DNA of 23,099 bases, from the NCBI GenBank assembly GCA_001929475.1, contig LXFE01002965.1, positions 1 through 23,099 on the forward strand, read 5' to 3'. The stretch comes from Neolecta irregularis DAH-3 (Eukaryota > Ascomycota > Neolectomycetes > Neolectales > Neolectaceae). The notes beneath the pieces were generated by a model. It was not told the origin of the DNA and did no database searches. It saw only the letters and a list, made by a program, of their open reading frames with translations. Positions 1 through 8,601 of this stretch are shown here, piece by piece (positions within the stretch are counted from its first letter, which is position 1; every line of letters begins with the position of its first letter). A program made the position numbers and the translations under genes.

Positions 1-171
1 GGTGAAATCGGAATTTAACTGTGGAGCGCACCAAACGCGCACCTAAAATTCGAATTTTATAAAAACCACATTTTATAAAATTTAGCGCGCACCAAACCCA
101 CCCCAAGTGAATTGTAAAGTAAAATATTTCCACATCGACTTGGAAGCGTGACGTTTTAATTTTCCACCACC

Positions 172-612
172 ATGCCTATTCCACAACAGTCGTTTCCTCA
201 ACAACATGGACCTTCGACATTTGATAAACGTATCGCCATTGAATATTCCACGTCTTGCTGACTTGTAGTAAAAATGGGTGCGATGATGGGTGGATCTGTT
301 GGATTATGCGTAGGACTGTTATTTGGTATTCGGTCCCTCTTGAAATTTATTTTGACCATGTCAGGAACCGTGTCGATATTACAGCATGGGGCTGGTCCCA
401 AGGGATTCGTGAGGACTCTAGGCAAATATATGTTGTCTTCCGCTGCTACTTTTGGGTATATTCTCAAACTTTATAGATTATGTAACCTGTTCAGAGGTTT
501 CATGGCTATTGGAACGGTAATTCGTACTGAAGATAGAGGAGTCAACTTTACAAAAGCCAGTCGTGTAGTTATCTTGCGAGACCAGCGGCCTATAAACAAA
601 ACACGCTCATGA
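172..612 (+). CDS. MGR2: Mgr2/Romo1-family subunit of the TIM23 translocase
   Basis: Exons 172-229, 269-325, 365-455 and 495-612 give 107 residues. Seen: an N-terminus rich in Pro and Gln, [11 protein letters not shown] after the first splice, then [18 protein letters not shown] and VRTLGKY followed by a second hydrophobic stretch ending FMAIGTVIR. This order of two short membrane segments with a conserved GPxGxxRTLGKY loop is the Mgr2/Romo1 pattern. Known for the family: Mgr2 is a small inner-membrane protein that couples Tim21 to TIM23 and gates lateral release of preproteins. All three introns are exactly 39 nt; the second is stop-free and divisible by three, so retention would insert 13 residues. 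The C-terminal tail of about 30 residues after VIR is longer than I expect for the yeast protein. The gene converges on the methyltransferase, and the two coding regions share bases 607-612. Confidence 0.88.
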
Positions 613-1680
613 TATATTTTTCTCTATATTTATCGCCAAGTCTCGTCTCCAAATACCGTGAAGAAACACTCTATCCTGTTAATTCGAAAATCAACCTTTT
701 ACACACCTCTCCATACGAATTTCCCGCTTTCGATTTTCTGTAGTCATGTATTTCCTCTCTAATTGTATTTCAGTCATTCCTAAATCAGAAACCACTCCTC
801 TAATATATTCCTCGTCAAAGAAGAAACTCAGAGTTCCATCTTGGCGAACGTACAGATTATCATGATCCAGCTTGGGTACTTCACTCGTGCAAGATTCGAA
901 GCGATTCTGCGCAGTATCCCCTGTCGCGTAATCTCGAAACACTAAATGTCCACCTGGTTTAAGCGCCTATATATTAACCCCGAGGGAAAAGTTTTTACTT
1001 GCCGATATTGCATTTCTGACCGCTTGGGTATGTGATTCGACTGGTAAAGCAGACAAGATAAATAGTAGACTAACGACGTCTACGGTCCTGCAAAGATTAT
1101 CGATAGCTGGAGACTCCGTAATATCATGTACGAATGCATCTATTTTTGTACTATCATATCGTTTATCCGCCTTTTTATTTCATTTGTTAGCTTTTCTAAA
1201 GAATAAGCGTTTTCTTACCTTTACAAGTGCAATCGCTCTGGGACTAAAATCAGTGCAATGAAAGAATAATTCGGGGTTTTCTTCGAGAGCTTCTAGTTAG
1301 ATATATTCCCCGATGGAAAAACATATACCAGGAAATATTGTACTGCCTTTTCCCAAAAGAAATCAGCAAACTAGTCATAAATTAATTCAAGGAATACCTG
1401 TTCCACACCCAATTTCAAGGACGATAACGGTTCCGGTAAATAGCCCATCAAACTTGAAAAAAATCAACATTAAATAAACGAAAAAGGAACAACACAACTT
1501 GTCGATTCAACCAATGTCGATCTTTCCAGAAACGATCTCCACACCGTTTATAAAAAATATCCCTTACATCAAAATTTAACACATAGACACACACCAATTT
1601 TTTCTGGCTTCTTTCTTGTACTTGGATATCCAAAACTGAGATAGTGTTGTTTTGGTAGGGATTTCGCGCGGTGAAGTCAT
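607..1680 (-). CDS. METTL2/6/8 (Trm140-type) tRNA 3-methylcytidine methyltransferase
   Basis: Eight exons (1595-1680, 1499-1562, 1398-1452, 1329-1346, 1219-1292, 1003-1170, 707-966, 607-670) give 262 residues, close to METTL6 length. Seen in order: [24 protein letters not shown] motif [21 protein letters not shown], the VHDIT and LLFILSALP segments, [25 protein letters not shown] and a C-terminal [12 protein letters not shown]. These are the signature blocks of the METTL2/6/8 and Abp140/Trm140 family, which makes m3C32 in the anticodon loop of serine or threonine tRNAs using SAM. Exon 4 (1329-1346) is an 18-nt microexon. The intron at 967-1002 is GC-AG with donor GCAAGT; no GT donor keeps ALKPGG in frame. 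The last intron (671-706) is needed to reach RVFLHG. Which tRNA is modified cannot be told from the sequence. Family assignment is strong. Confidence 0.9.
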
Positions 1681-1800
1681 TTGGCTTTGAGGAAATGTAG
1701 ATTAGCAGTTTTAAGTCCGCGGCAAATACAATTATTCATATAAAATATAATAATACATTGCCTGAATCCCTGAGATTTAACCCAAAATTATATGCACATG

Positions 1801-3570
1801 TTATGTCCGGTCTTTTTCAGATCCCTCTTGGGAGACGTCCTTTTTGTCGTCTTGCTTATTAAGGTTATGGTCTTGCTTATCGTCCCGCCCATCATATGGC
1901 TCGCCTGAATCGTCGTGGGCTATAGGCGATTTTATCAACAGGCCCGGAATGATGTTTGGCGCCAGAAATTCCGTGCCTATATCGCCGTTGATTTCATCTA
2001 GTTCTGGAGACAAGGTGGACGGAGAGGTAGTTGATAGGGTCTCAATCATTGCATTGGTGTCTTGTGCCATGACTGGAGTGAGAGGCTCTTCCTCCAATGA
2101 CCAATCCCGTCGGACTTTCACTTGATTTTTCAACTCTGTTTCCTTTTCAACAACAATCTCCAAACTGTGCTTCCGACTTCCGCTCTCAAATTGAAAGGGA
2201 GGTACAACTCCCCCTCCGATACGGGCCCAAAAACATGCTTCCCTCATTTTCGTTGCTTCTTCCCAAGCTTTGAATTCGCTGCCATCGTCGTCGGCTCGAA
2301 ACAGTCCTTCTCTGATCGCTCGTAGAAATCCAATAAAATCACACACGCTCCGCACTCGGCGAACACAATATGAACAAAGCAAATAGCGGTTAGCCAAGGG
2401 ATTGCCAGAAGTACGAAACACATGGCTGCGACCAGATTGTTGTTGCTGATCGTGATGTTGTTCTCCACATAGTGCACATGCATGTGACCTGTTCAACTTG
2501 GAAGCGGGTATTGGATCGATGACAAGCGTATTGTCAAGTATTGCCGTTAAAGTATTCCTCCGTACCAACCATGATAACCCCGGTGCAACGTCTAGTCGAA
2601 GAGTAGGCTCTATATCTTCGAGGAGACATCTCTTTACCCAACGAGTGTCTCTGAACGCTACTTGGGACGGACTTGATGGTGGAGGTGGTAATGAAGGCGA
2701 AACTAGAGGCGAAACTCTTTGGATGAGAAAATGCGGACGAGGAGAAGTTGGCGTTGAGATTGCAACTGGTTGTTGCAGTGAGAAAGACCTTGATGTCTGG
2801 CAAAACTCTGCGAAATCGCGATATGGTTGAATGTCTGAACGAAGAATTGACTGCAAAAATTGCATTGCTGGACCATTTGTAGGCTGAAAGAATCCCGGTG
2901 AATCAGGAATAGGTGCTGGGTTATAAGGATTTGATGGATCGATGACTAGACGGCTGAGAGATTCGCGGCTGGCTCGGTACCTCAATCGAGGAGTTGAAGC
3001 GTTGGACGACGACAAAACTTCGGCTTCTTCGTTCTTCATGCCCTGAATAACTGCTTTCAAAGCGGTCAGTTGGCCTTGAAGCGAAGCCAGTAACGTATCC
3101 GTCTCACGTACTCTGGCTTGTAGTTGTTCATTCTTTCGTGCCATGTCATCTCGTTCATTCCGAGCAGCCGCAACCATGGCATTTGCTTCCTCAAACAACG
3201 ACAGAGTAAGATCCTCAATTTCTTGCTCTATCGTCCTCTTGTCCTTCTCGGCTTGTCCTCTCTGGGCCCTTTCTTCCATCAATCGACGCATCAACTGTTC
3301 GGTTTGGGTTTGTACTTCTGATTTGTCGACAAGTAATCCTTTCTCCATTCGATCGAGATGGAGTTTTTGCTGCGCCTCCAGGTCTTCTATCCGCTGCTGC
3401 GCGATCTTGAGATCGCGACGAGCAACAGTAGTAGCATCCTCGAGATCAGCATTCCGATTGACCGACTCAATGAGCTTTCTGCTCAGCACTGAGACCTCGT
3501 TATGCAGGGTCGCAAGATCAGAGTTTTCAAAGTCACCATCACCAGTGGTTGACTCAGATGGGAATGGCAT
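1801..3570 (-). CDS. SEC2: Sec2/Rabin8-type guanine-nucleotide exchange factor
   Basis: One uninterrupted reading frame of 589 residues. Residues about 20-175 are a long coiled coil. At about 115-140 lies EQEIEDLTLSLFEEANAMV, the Sec2 core that in yeast Sec2p grips the Rab Sec4 and in animals Rab8. The middle is Ser/Pro-rich and probably disordered. The C-terminal part has WVKRCLLEDIEPTLRLD, then paired CxxC sites (ACALCGE and LLCSYCVRR) and VCDFIGFLRAI, a Zn-binding-looking module shared by fungal Sec2 and Rabin8. Known role: activates the Rab of secretory vesicles for polarised exocytosis. The final 60 residues are Asp/Lys-rich. It is the only long gene here without introns. Start at 3570 is the first Met; 90 bp separate it from the divergent PDCD5 start. 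Confidence 0.88.
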   Translation of the reverse strand: MPFPSESTTGDGDFENSDLATLHNEVSVLSRKLIESVNRNADLEDATTVARRDLKIAQQRIEDLEAQQKLHLDRMEKGLLVDKSEVQTQTEQLMRRLMEERAQRGQAEKDKRTIEQEIEDLTLSLFEEANAMVAAARNERDDMARKNEQLQARVRETDTLLASLQGQLTALKAVIQGMKNEEAEVLSSSNASTPRLRYRASRESLSRLVIDPSNPYNPAPIPDSPGFFQPTNGPAMQFLQSILRSDIQPYRDFAEFCQTSRSFSLQQPVAISTPTSPRPHFLIQRVSPLVSPSLPPPPSSPSQVAFRDTRWVKRCLLEDIEPTLRLDVAPGLSWLVRRNTLTAILDNTLVIDPIPASKLNRSHACALCGEQHHDQQQQSGRSHVFRTSGNPLANRYLLCSYCVRRVRSVCDFIGFLRAIREGLFRADDDGSEFKAWEEATKMREACFWARIGGGVVPPFQFESGSRKHSLEIVVEKETELKNQVKVRRDWSLEEEPLTPVMAQDTNAMIETLSTTSPSTLSPELDEINGDIGTEFLAPNIIPGLLIKSPIAHDDSGEPYDGRDDKQDHNLNKQDDKKDVSQEGSEKDRT

Positions 3571-3660
3571 GGATTGAGGCTATGGGTGGGAAAAGCCGAC
3601 CAGAAGACGGTCCAAGGCGGAGAATTCATAAACTTGCTACACCGAAATCAACAACCTATA

Positions 3661-4149
3661 ATGGACGATTCCGAACTCAAAGCTATTAGGGAAGCACGCC
3701 TTCGTCAGCTCCAACAACAAAATCAGCACAGTGCGCAGAATAATGCAACTGGCGCTGGAAACGCGCCTGCACCTGGCGAGAAGTCTCAAGAAGAGGAAGC
3801 CAGAAGAGCTATAGTAATCAACCCATCAACAGCTCTACTTAGTCACAGTTATCTCAAATCTTTATGCCGGAATCTCGAGAACGTCTGTCACGAATATCCA
3901 TTGTCAAGCCAGAGAGAGCCCGCGCAGTAGAAGACTTGATCATTCAAAGCGCTCAGCAGGGCCGATTACGTTCTCGAGTATCTGAGAAAGAATTAATAGA
4001 TCTTTTAGATCAAATTTCTAAACAAGAGTCGAATAAAAGGGAGGCAAAAATAGTAGTACAGATCCTCTGATTTTGCGAATTGATGCATATAGTATACACG
4101 GCGAACGATTGCGGATGAGAACGAAGATGATGACGAGCTCTTTGAATAG
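3661..4149 (+). CDS. PDCD5/TFAR19-family protein
   Basis: Exons 3661-3813, 3849-4055 and 4093-4149 give 138 residues. Seen: MDDSELKAIREARLRQLQ at the N-terminus, a Gln/Asn-rich linker, EEARRAILSQIF across the first intron (35 nt), then ERLSRISIVKPERARAVED, QSAQQGRL and VSEKELIDLLDQIS, ending KIVYTRR and an acidic tail EDDDELFE. This matches the whole length of the small DNA-binding/chaperone-associated PDCD5 family, which has a three-helix core with charged ends. The in-frame ATG at 3661 is used rather than the ORF extension upstream because family members start just before ELxAIRxARLxxL. The second donor is ambiguous, 4053 or 4056 (sequence GTAGTA); 4056 gives the family-length KIVYTRR. The next gene, Rogdi, starts 90 bp downstream on the same strand. 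Confidence 0.88.
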
Positions 4150-4239
4150 ATAGACCGTCCTTAATCTTTGCATGTACATATATGTATCCTTGACATTGTC
4201 CATAGTCTACGCCAGGATTGTTCCACGGGCTTTCTGAAC

Positions 4240-5270
4240 ATGACGTCAACTTATCCGCTGCTACTCAGTCTCCATGATTTACAGCTCAAAGAACAAGAGA
4301 CATCGGTGTGCTGTGATATTAAATGCGGCTAACACTATTAGAAAGCAGAGCTGGCATGGGTGCTCTCAAAAGTGCTTCCACGTTGTTTAGCATCACTGCG
4401 AGACACTCTCGCCGAATGCCAGGAATTACTCCAACCACGCGAACCCGGTGTAGTGCTGCCATTATCTAGTGTCAGAAGCGAGGCGCTTAAAGGATTCATC
4501 CGCCGAGTGGGGACTCAAATAGTCAAGAGCGTAATACGGTTCAAGGGATTGCCTAAATTGATAGGAAATGCAAATCAAAATTCAAGGGTTAATTAGAGGA
4601 CAGTTGTACAAAATTTCCTTATCCCCGGGTGACACAATTACGATCAATCAAGTAGGACTTGAGTGGGGAATATTGCTAATGCAAGTCATAGTTGGCGATG
4701 GCTCAGTCGTTGATCGAGGTCACTCTTGAGCAGCTGAGCATGAAGATTGACTTGTCTAATTCATCGACGGCACTTGGGGTATGACTTTTGCAAATCCCAT
4801 TCTAAAACCAAGCATATAGATACGTTATTGTCAAATCTCAAACTTGCTTGCAATAGCCTGAAAACGCCCTCGCCCGCAGAGCTCTTTCCACAAACATCAA
4901 TAAATCACGAGGTATAGCCAAAATTCAAACTGCAATCTCATACTAGCTGGATCAGATATTTTCTCCGCCACTTCCATCACATGTGTCAGTAAATATCCAT
5001 ATCTGCGAGGCAGCCATTATCACGGAGATCCGTACTCTAGTGCTGCATGATGAGCGGCCAAAGAACGGCGAAGGTGGTATGGCCTCGAAACTTGGGCTCA
5101 TTCGCATAAACCCCAATGCACAAGATGATGTTTAGTAATGCAAAGGTTGTATAATCTGCTGACAATGCAGTGAGTTTGAGGGAGGGTATGCCAGAGTTGT
5201 GGATCGGGTTCGGGTGGAAAGCCAAGACCCAAACATTATATCTTTATCGGCTAAACTAGCAGGCGTGTGA
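4240..5270 (+). CDS. Rogdi/Rav2-family protein (RAVE complex, V-ATPase assembly)
   Basis: Seven exons (4240-4305, 4342-4530, 4565-4651, 4692-4778, 4813-4911, 4947-5129, 5175-5270) give 268 residues, near human ROGDI length. Seen: KAELAWVLSKVLPRCLASLRDTL, then RSEALKGFIRRVGTQIVKS, GQLYKISLSPG, LIEVTLEQL, FSPPLPSHVSV, EIRTL and a C-terminal DRVRVESQDPNIISLSAKL. These blocks are typical of Rogdi and fungal Rav2. Known role: Rav2 belongs to RAVE, which promotes reassembly of V1 and Vo sectors of the vacuolar ATPase. All six introns are phase 0 and 34-45 nt. The third exon (EMQIKIQG...) and last intron (donor GTTTAG, acceptor GTGAG) were chosen because only these keep the conserved C-terminus open; the last junction is the least certain. 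It converges on SPC19 with 92 bp between stops. Confidence 0.82.
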
Positions 5271-5362
5271 TGATTGGACAATAGGGTGCTGACAGACTAG
5301 TTTTAGAGCGGGTACTGGCAGAAGCAAGATTAAAAGTGACAACTGCACTGGAGGGAACCGAT

Positions 5363-5995
5363 TTATGACCGGACAGCAGGGAAAGCGGTGCTCATTCGGA
5401 GTTTGCGGTGCTGGACTATTTAGCCGAGGCTATGAAGGGGAAAAATACTTTTTGATCTGCTTCCAGAGTCAGGCGATGGAGGCTGTATGCCAGCCGATCC
5501 TTTTTCATCTTGAGGGCTTTGAGCTTGTCGGGGTTTGCAGAACTGCTGGACTCTGGGCCGGTAGTAGGGGTAGTAGAGGGTCGAGATTTGTGAGGTTTTT
5601 GCTGCAGACGAACAGATTGCAAATCAGCCTAATGTCTGAATTCTGGACATCAAATGTTGAGTCACCTTGCTCTGCAGGGCATTTTTTCTGCGCTCGAGCT
5701 TTGCCAAGGCGGCCTCTGCGCGTTTAAGCAGCTCGTGCACCTGAGGCGCGACTTCGGCAGCGATTGCGTGCTGGGCGGCAAAAATGTCTGATTTAGCCAC
5801 GAGCTCAAAGTGCTGCAAGAGTCAGACGGGAGGAAATTGCAGGAATTGCACTCTGTTGCAGGCGAGCACGGAGGCGAGGCGTGGAAAGTCGCAGATGCCC
5901 TGGTGCAGCGTATCGAGAGCCACGGCCATAGTCTGGACGCTGGCGGTGAGAGACGAGACACAGCCAGAAAGACTGTGCGAGACGGGATTGTCCAT
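5363..5995 (-). CDS. SPC19: DASH/Dam1 complex subunit Spc19
   Basis: Exons 5852-5995, 5666-5812, 5449-5628 and 5363-5410 give 172 residues (yeast Spc19 is about 165). Seen: SLSGCVSSLTASVQTM near the N-terminus, CDFPRLASVL, then HFELVAKSDIFAAQ, a coiled coil around LLKRAEAALAKLERRKNALQ, a Ser/Thr/Pro linker, KALKMKKDRLAYSLHRLTLE and the end QKHRKLRMSTAF. The C-x-x-SL, DFPRL and HFELV blocks are diagnostic of Spc19. Known role: the DASH ring couples outer kinetochores to spindle microtubules; the complex is fungus-specific, which supports a fungal source. All three introns (39, 37, 38 nt) are phase 0. Reading through the last intron gives an alternative end at 5416, but splicing restores the expected QKxRxLRMS tail. 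The gene is richer in G+C than most of its neighbours. Confidence 0.88.
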
Positions 5996-6071
5996 TGGCA
6001 GGTGGTGATAATGTGATGTTGTGGTGGATGGGGTGTATGCGGTTATTAAGGGATGGGGATTGGTAATGTCT

Positions 6072-6160
6072 GTTAGATACGATTCTGTCTACCGGGTTAG
6101 ATAGGTACGATTGCTAGATAGATGGTCTACCGGGTTAGATAGATACGATTCTGTCTACCC
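6072..6160. repeat. short degenerate direct repeats in the SPC19-ATP18 divergent intergenic region
   Basis: The 17-mer TCTACCGGGTTAGATAG occurs at 6088-6104 and 6126-6142, and GATACGATTCTGTCTACC occurs near 6076-6093 and 6142-6159. They interleave to make an array of TAGATA/TCTACC words of about 90 bp, between the divergent starts of SPC19 (5995) and ATP18 (6265). It may be a local tandem expansion or a binding-site cluster; the sequence does not decide. Confidence 0.6.
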
Positions 6161-6264
6161 TGCTAGATATATTGTCTGGTGGTCTGTTGGATAGTACTGG
6201 GTCAAAGATGTGTGATGGTTATATAGTTGGCGATGGGGTGTATGCGCTCCTCGTCTACGACACC

Positions 6265-6571
6265 ATGACTTTTCTGGGTATGCGCAAATGGCCCACCCCT
6301 ATGGCCAAACCGCTCTGGCCCTTTGCGGTGGCAGGCAATGCTTCTTGCCTGGTCGACGCTGACCATCCAGGCGCCCTCGTCTTCTACGGCGTTTCAAAGA
6401 TAGCAGACGCCCTCATGGAATGTATGCTCCTCCGCCCACACCGCATGTTAACCTCCTCCAGCGGAAGAGTTCAAATACGACCCAAGAAACCCAAAAGGTG
6501 CCCAATCCGCTTTAGCATTGCTGACATCCAGTGCGTTCTGGCGCGCGCTCAATACGGAAAGATCCAGCTGA
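6265..6571 (+). CDS. ATP18: ATP synthase subunit i/j (Atp18)
   Basis: Exons 6265-6334, 6371-6421 and 6462-6571 give 76 residues. Seen: MTFLGMRKWPTPMAKPLWPF, then VAGALVFYGVSKIADALMES and EEFKYDPRNPKGAQ. The [FW]PTPxxKPLWPF start, one membrane helix and the DPRNP end are the Atp18 pattern. It is a small subunit of the mitochondrial F1Fo-ATP synthase membrane sector. The first intron, 6335-6370 (36 nt), has a GC donor (GCAATG) with a CTGAC branch-like sequence before the CAG acceptor; no GT donor joins VAG to ALVFYG in frame. The second intron is 40 nt. The C-terminus after DPRNP is longer than in yeast (59 residues total). The 141-residue open frame over this locus is an intron read-through that loses the DPRNP end. 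Confidence 0.88.
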
Positions 6572-6719
6572 TGCCGCACATCATTGAGCGGTGCTAAATA
6601 CATTTGTCGTAAATTAGTAGGCAAGCTTGATACATGTGCATGTGGCCAATTGCCTACTGGTCTCTCTGGTAGACATTTTGCTCTTTGCGGCGTTGTAGTA
6701 TTCTCCTTCCAGATCTCCC

Positions 6720-7915
6720 ATGTCAAAAATTCAGCCCCTTCTACTTCGTCCAAAAGGTTTGCCCTACAAAACTGTTGGCCCTATCTGCCGCCCCATTAAT
6801 TCCACAGCTGCCTCGTATCGCCCCTCGTATTTCAAGGAGCAGTCTCTCATAGCCACAAAAATTGTCGGTTATGGCCTGACCGTTACCGGGCTGCTTGCCA
6901 CGGCTTCATTTTTTGGCACAGCCCTATATCTTGAATTAAAAAATCCCACCTCAGAAGCCCTTCCAATAAAATCCCGTCTTTTACAGCTATTTGGTCGAAT
7001 CTTCAGAGTCATCGACTCTCATGAAGCCCACACTCTATTATTGAAGGCGTTCAGTTATGTCGACATGGACCCAAAGCAATTGCAGGACGTCAAAGATATG
7101 TCGTTCATCAACGCATGGATCGACCTGGCAAGAGAGCTTGCAAGTTCTGAATATCGAATGGGCGATTTATCAAGAGCAGCCGCACTCTACAATAAAATCA
7201 TATCCATCCCAAACATCGACAGGCTAATAAAAAGCGATATTCTACGTCTTTTGGGAGAGCTACATATTGAGACCAAGGATTACGAATCGGCAATTGAACT
7301 CTTGCGTCAAGCTATTGAATCCGCCGGCGGAGATATCAAAGCCTCTCAGTATTCCTCAAAAATATCTATCCCAACAGCCCCTCTTCCTCCAGAACAACTT
7401 ATCGCAGCAGCTGATACCCTTGCTTCATTGTATGCTCGAAAAAGAGACTTCAAGGCTGCCATGTCCATCTTTCTTTCCATCCTTCGAGCTCAACGAACCG
7501 CTCAACAGCTTCCAAATCCCCCAAGATATTCCGATCCATGCATTGAAGCAAAGGTCATGTCTCATCTCGGTGAAATCTTCTGGGCACTGGGTAAGAAAGA
7601 CGATGGAATAAGTTGGATCACAGCCTCTAAAGAAAAAGCTGAAATTGGGGGGAGGAAATCTTTAAAGATGGCATGCGACCTTTGTGTCGCCAATGCATCA
7701 AACAATCTTGGACTAATGATGGAGGTGAGCATAAATATCGAGTAGGTATTGACAAACAGAACATGAACAAACTGGAAGAAGCGAAAGCCTTTTATAAGGA
7801 CGCGTTTAGAATCGCCTCCAAGCTCGGCGATATAGACAAACAGTTTGATTATGCCTCAAACAGCGAAAGAGTCGAAAAGAAACTAAGGTCGATGGAGAAA
7901 AAAAGTAGTAGTTGA
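6720..7915 (+). CDS. mitochondrial membrane-anchored TPR protein (TTC19-like)
   Basis: Exons 6720-7724 and 7760-7915 give 386 residues. The N-terminus is basic and hydroxylated like a mitochondrial presequence; a single membrane helix spans about 48-70 (VGYGLTVTGLLATASFF). The rest is helical with TPR-type repeats (for example LLGELHIETKDYESAIELLRQAI, LASLYARKRDFKAAMSIFL, SHLGEIFWALGKKDDGISW) and ends ASNNLGLMMENMNKLEEAKAFYKDAF. Similar fungal TPR proteins are predicted to be mitochondrial; TTC19, a complex III maturation factor, has the same layout, but I cannot show orthology. The 35-nt intron near the end keeps the last repeat in frame; read-through stops after five residues. It converges on uS14m with 66 bp between stops. 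Confidence 0.72.
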
Positions 7916-7981
7916 TCATTTCTGTATTTACATGCTTTAAACTAATGAATATTGAATATGCCGTGGAAATTGTGAGTACCG

Positions 7982-8435
7982 CTACCAAGAAGCTTTCTTT
8001 ACACCTGCAAGTTCTCCAGCTTTTGCCTGTAAACGGAATTGGAACTAGTTTTACATCAGAATTACTTTTGAAATTAAGTACATACCCTACAGAGACCGAA
8101 ATCTCGAAGGACTCCACGACCTCGTCCAGTCTCAATGCACCTGTTTTTGACCTGGGTAATTCTGGTATAAGGATGCATGGCTGCGAGCTCGAGTTGGGCC
8201 TTTGATCTAATTTTCGCAGGTAGTGTTGTATTTCGGGATATATATCTTAGCGCCTGCCTGAAGGGTTCTGCAACCGCCGCCATCACTCTTTTTTCTGTGT
8301 CTCTTCGAATCCGGCACTTCATGCCTTTGTCGTAGTATTTCGAGTGGTATGTCGAAACCCAAAAAATTCCAACAGTAGGACCTCCGCCGGTAACGGATAT
8401 ACTCCACCATTTTTGGCTAGTTTACTCCTATACAT
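7982..8435 (-). CDS. MRP2: mitochondrial small-subunit ribosomal protein uS14m (Mrp2)
   Basis: Exons 8408-8435, 8086-8324 and 7982-8044 give 109 residues. Seen: IRRDTEKR, LRYISRNTTLPAKIRSKAQL, then TRITQVKNRCIETGRGRG and the end FQFRLQAKAGELAGVKKASW. This is the full uS14 core, and the KKASW terminus is typical of the protein. It belongs to the head of the mitochondrial 37S subunit and contacts rRNA near the decoding region. The 3' intron (8045-8085) is well supported because it restores the QFR...KKASW end. The 5' exon (MYRSKLAKNG) and its 83-nt intron are less certain; this intron would be the longest in the window. The divergent pantothenate kinase gene begins about 170 bp or more away. 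Confidence 0.85.
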
Positions 8436-8601
8436 AAATTTGTGCTTCTTGGTTTGCCGATTAGAAATGACGCATAGAAGAGAATAAACCTTTTCCGGAA
8501 TTACGCCCGTTTCAGGTGCAGAACTGGTATCATTATTATCTATTACTATTATCCATTCACTGGTCGATACTGCATCTGCTCTCAAGTATCTTACGCTTGG
8601 G

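Noticed and set aside
2244-2830. Open frames of 79-110 codons on both strands inside SEC2
   Set aside because: They lie wholly within the long SEC2 frame, have no conserved motif, and look like shadows of its codons.
6172-6597. 141-residue plus-strand frame starting at 6172
   Set aside because: It is ATP18 plus upstream sequence and retained introns; the family end DPRNP appears only after splicing.
7267-7611. 114-residue plus-strand frame inside the TPR gene
   Set aside because: Second frame of the same exon, rich in Leu/Pro/Ser with no domain; the TPR frame explains the region.
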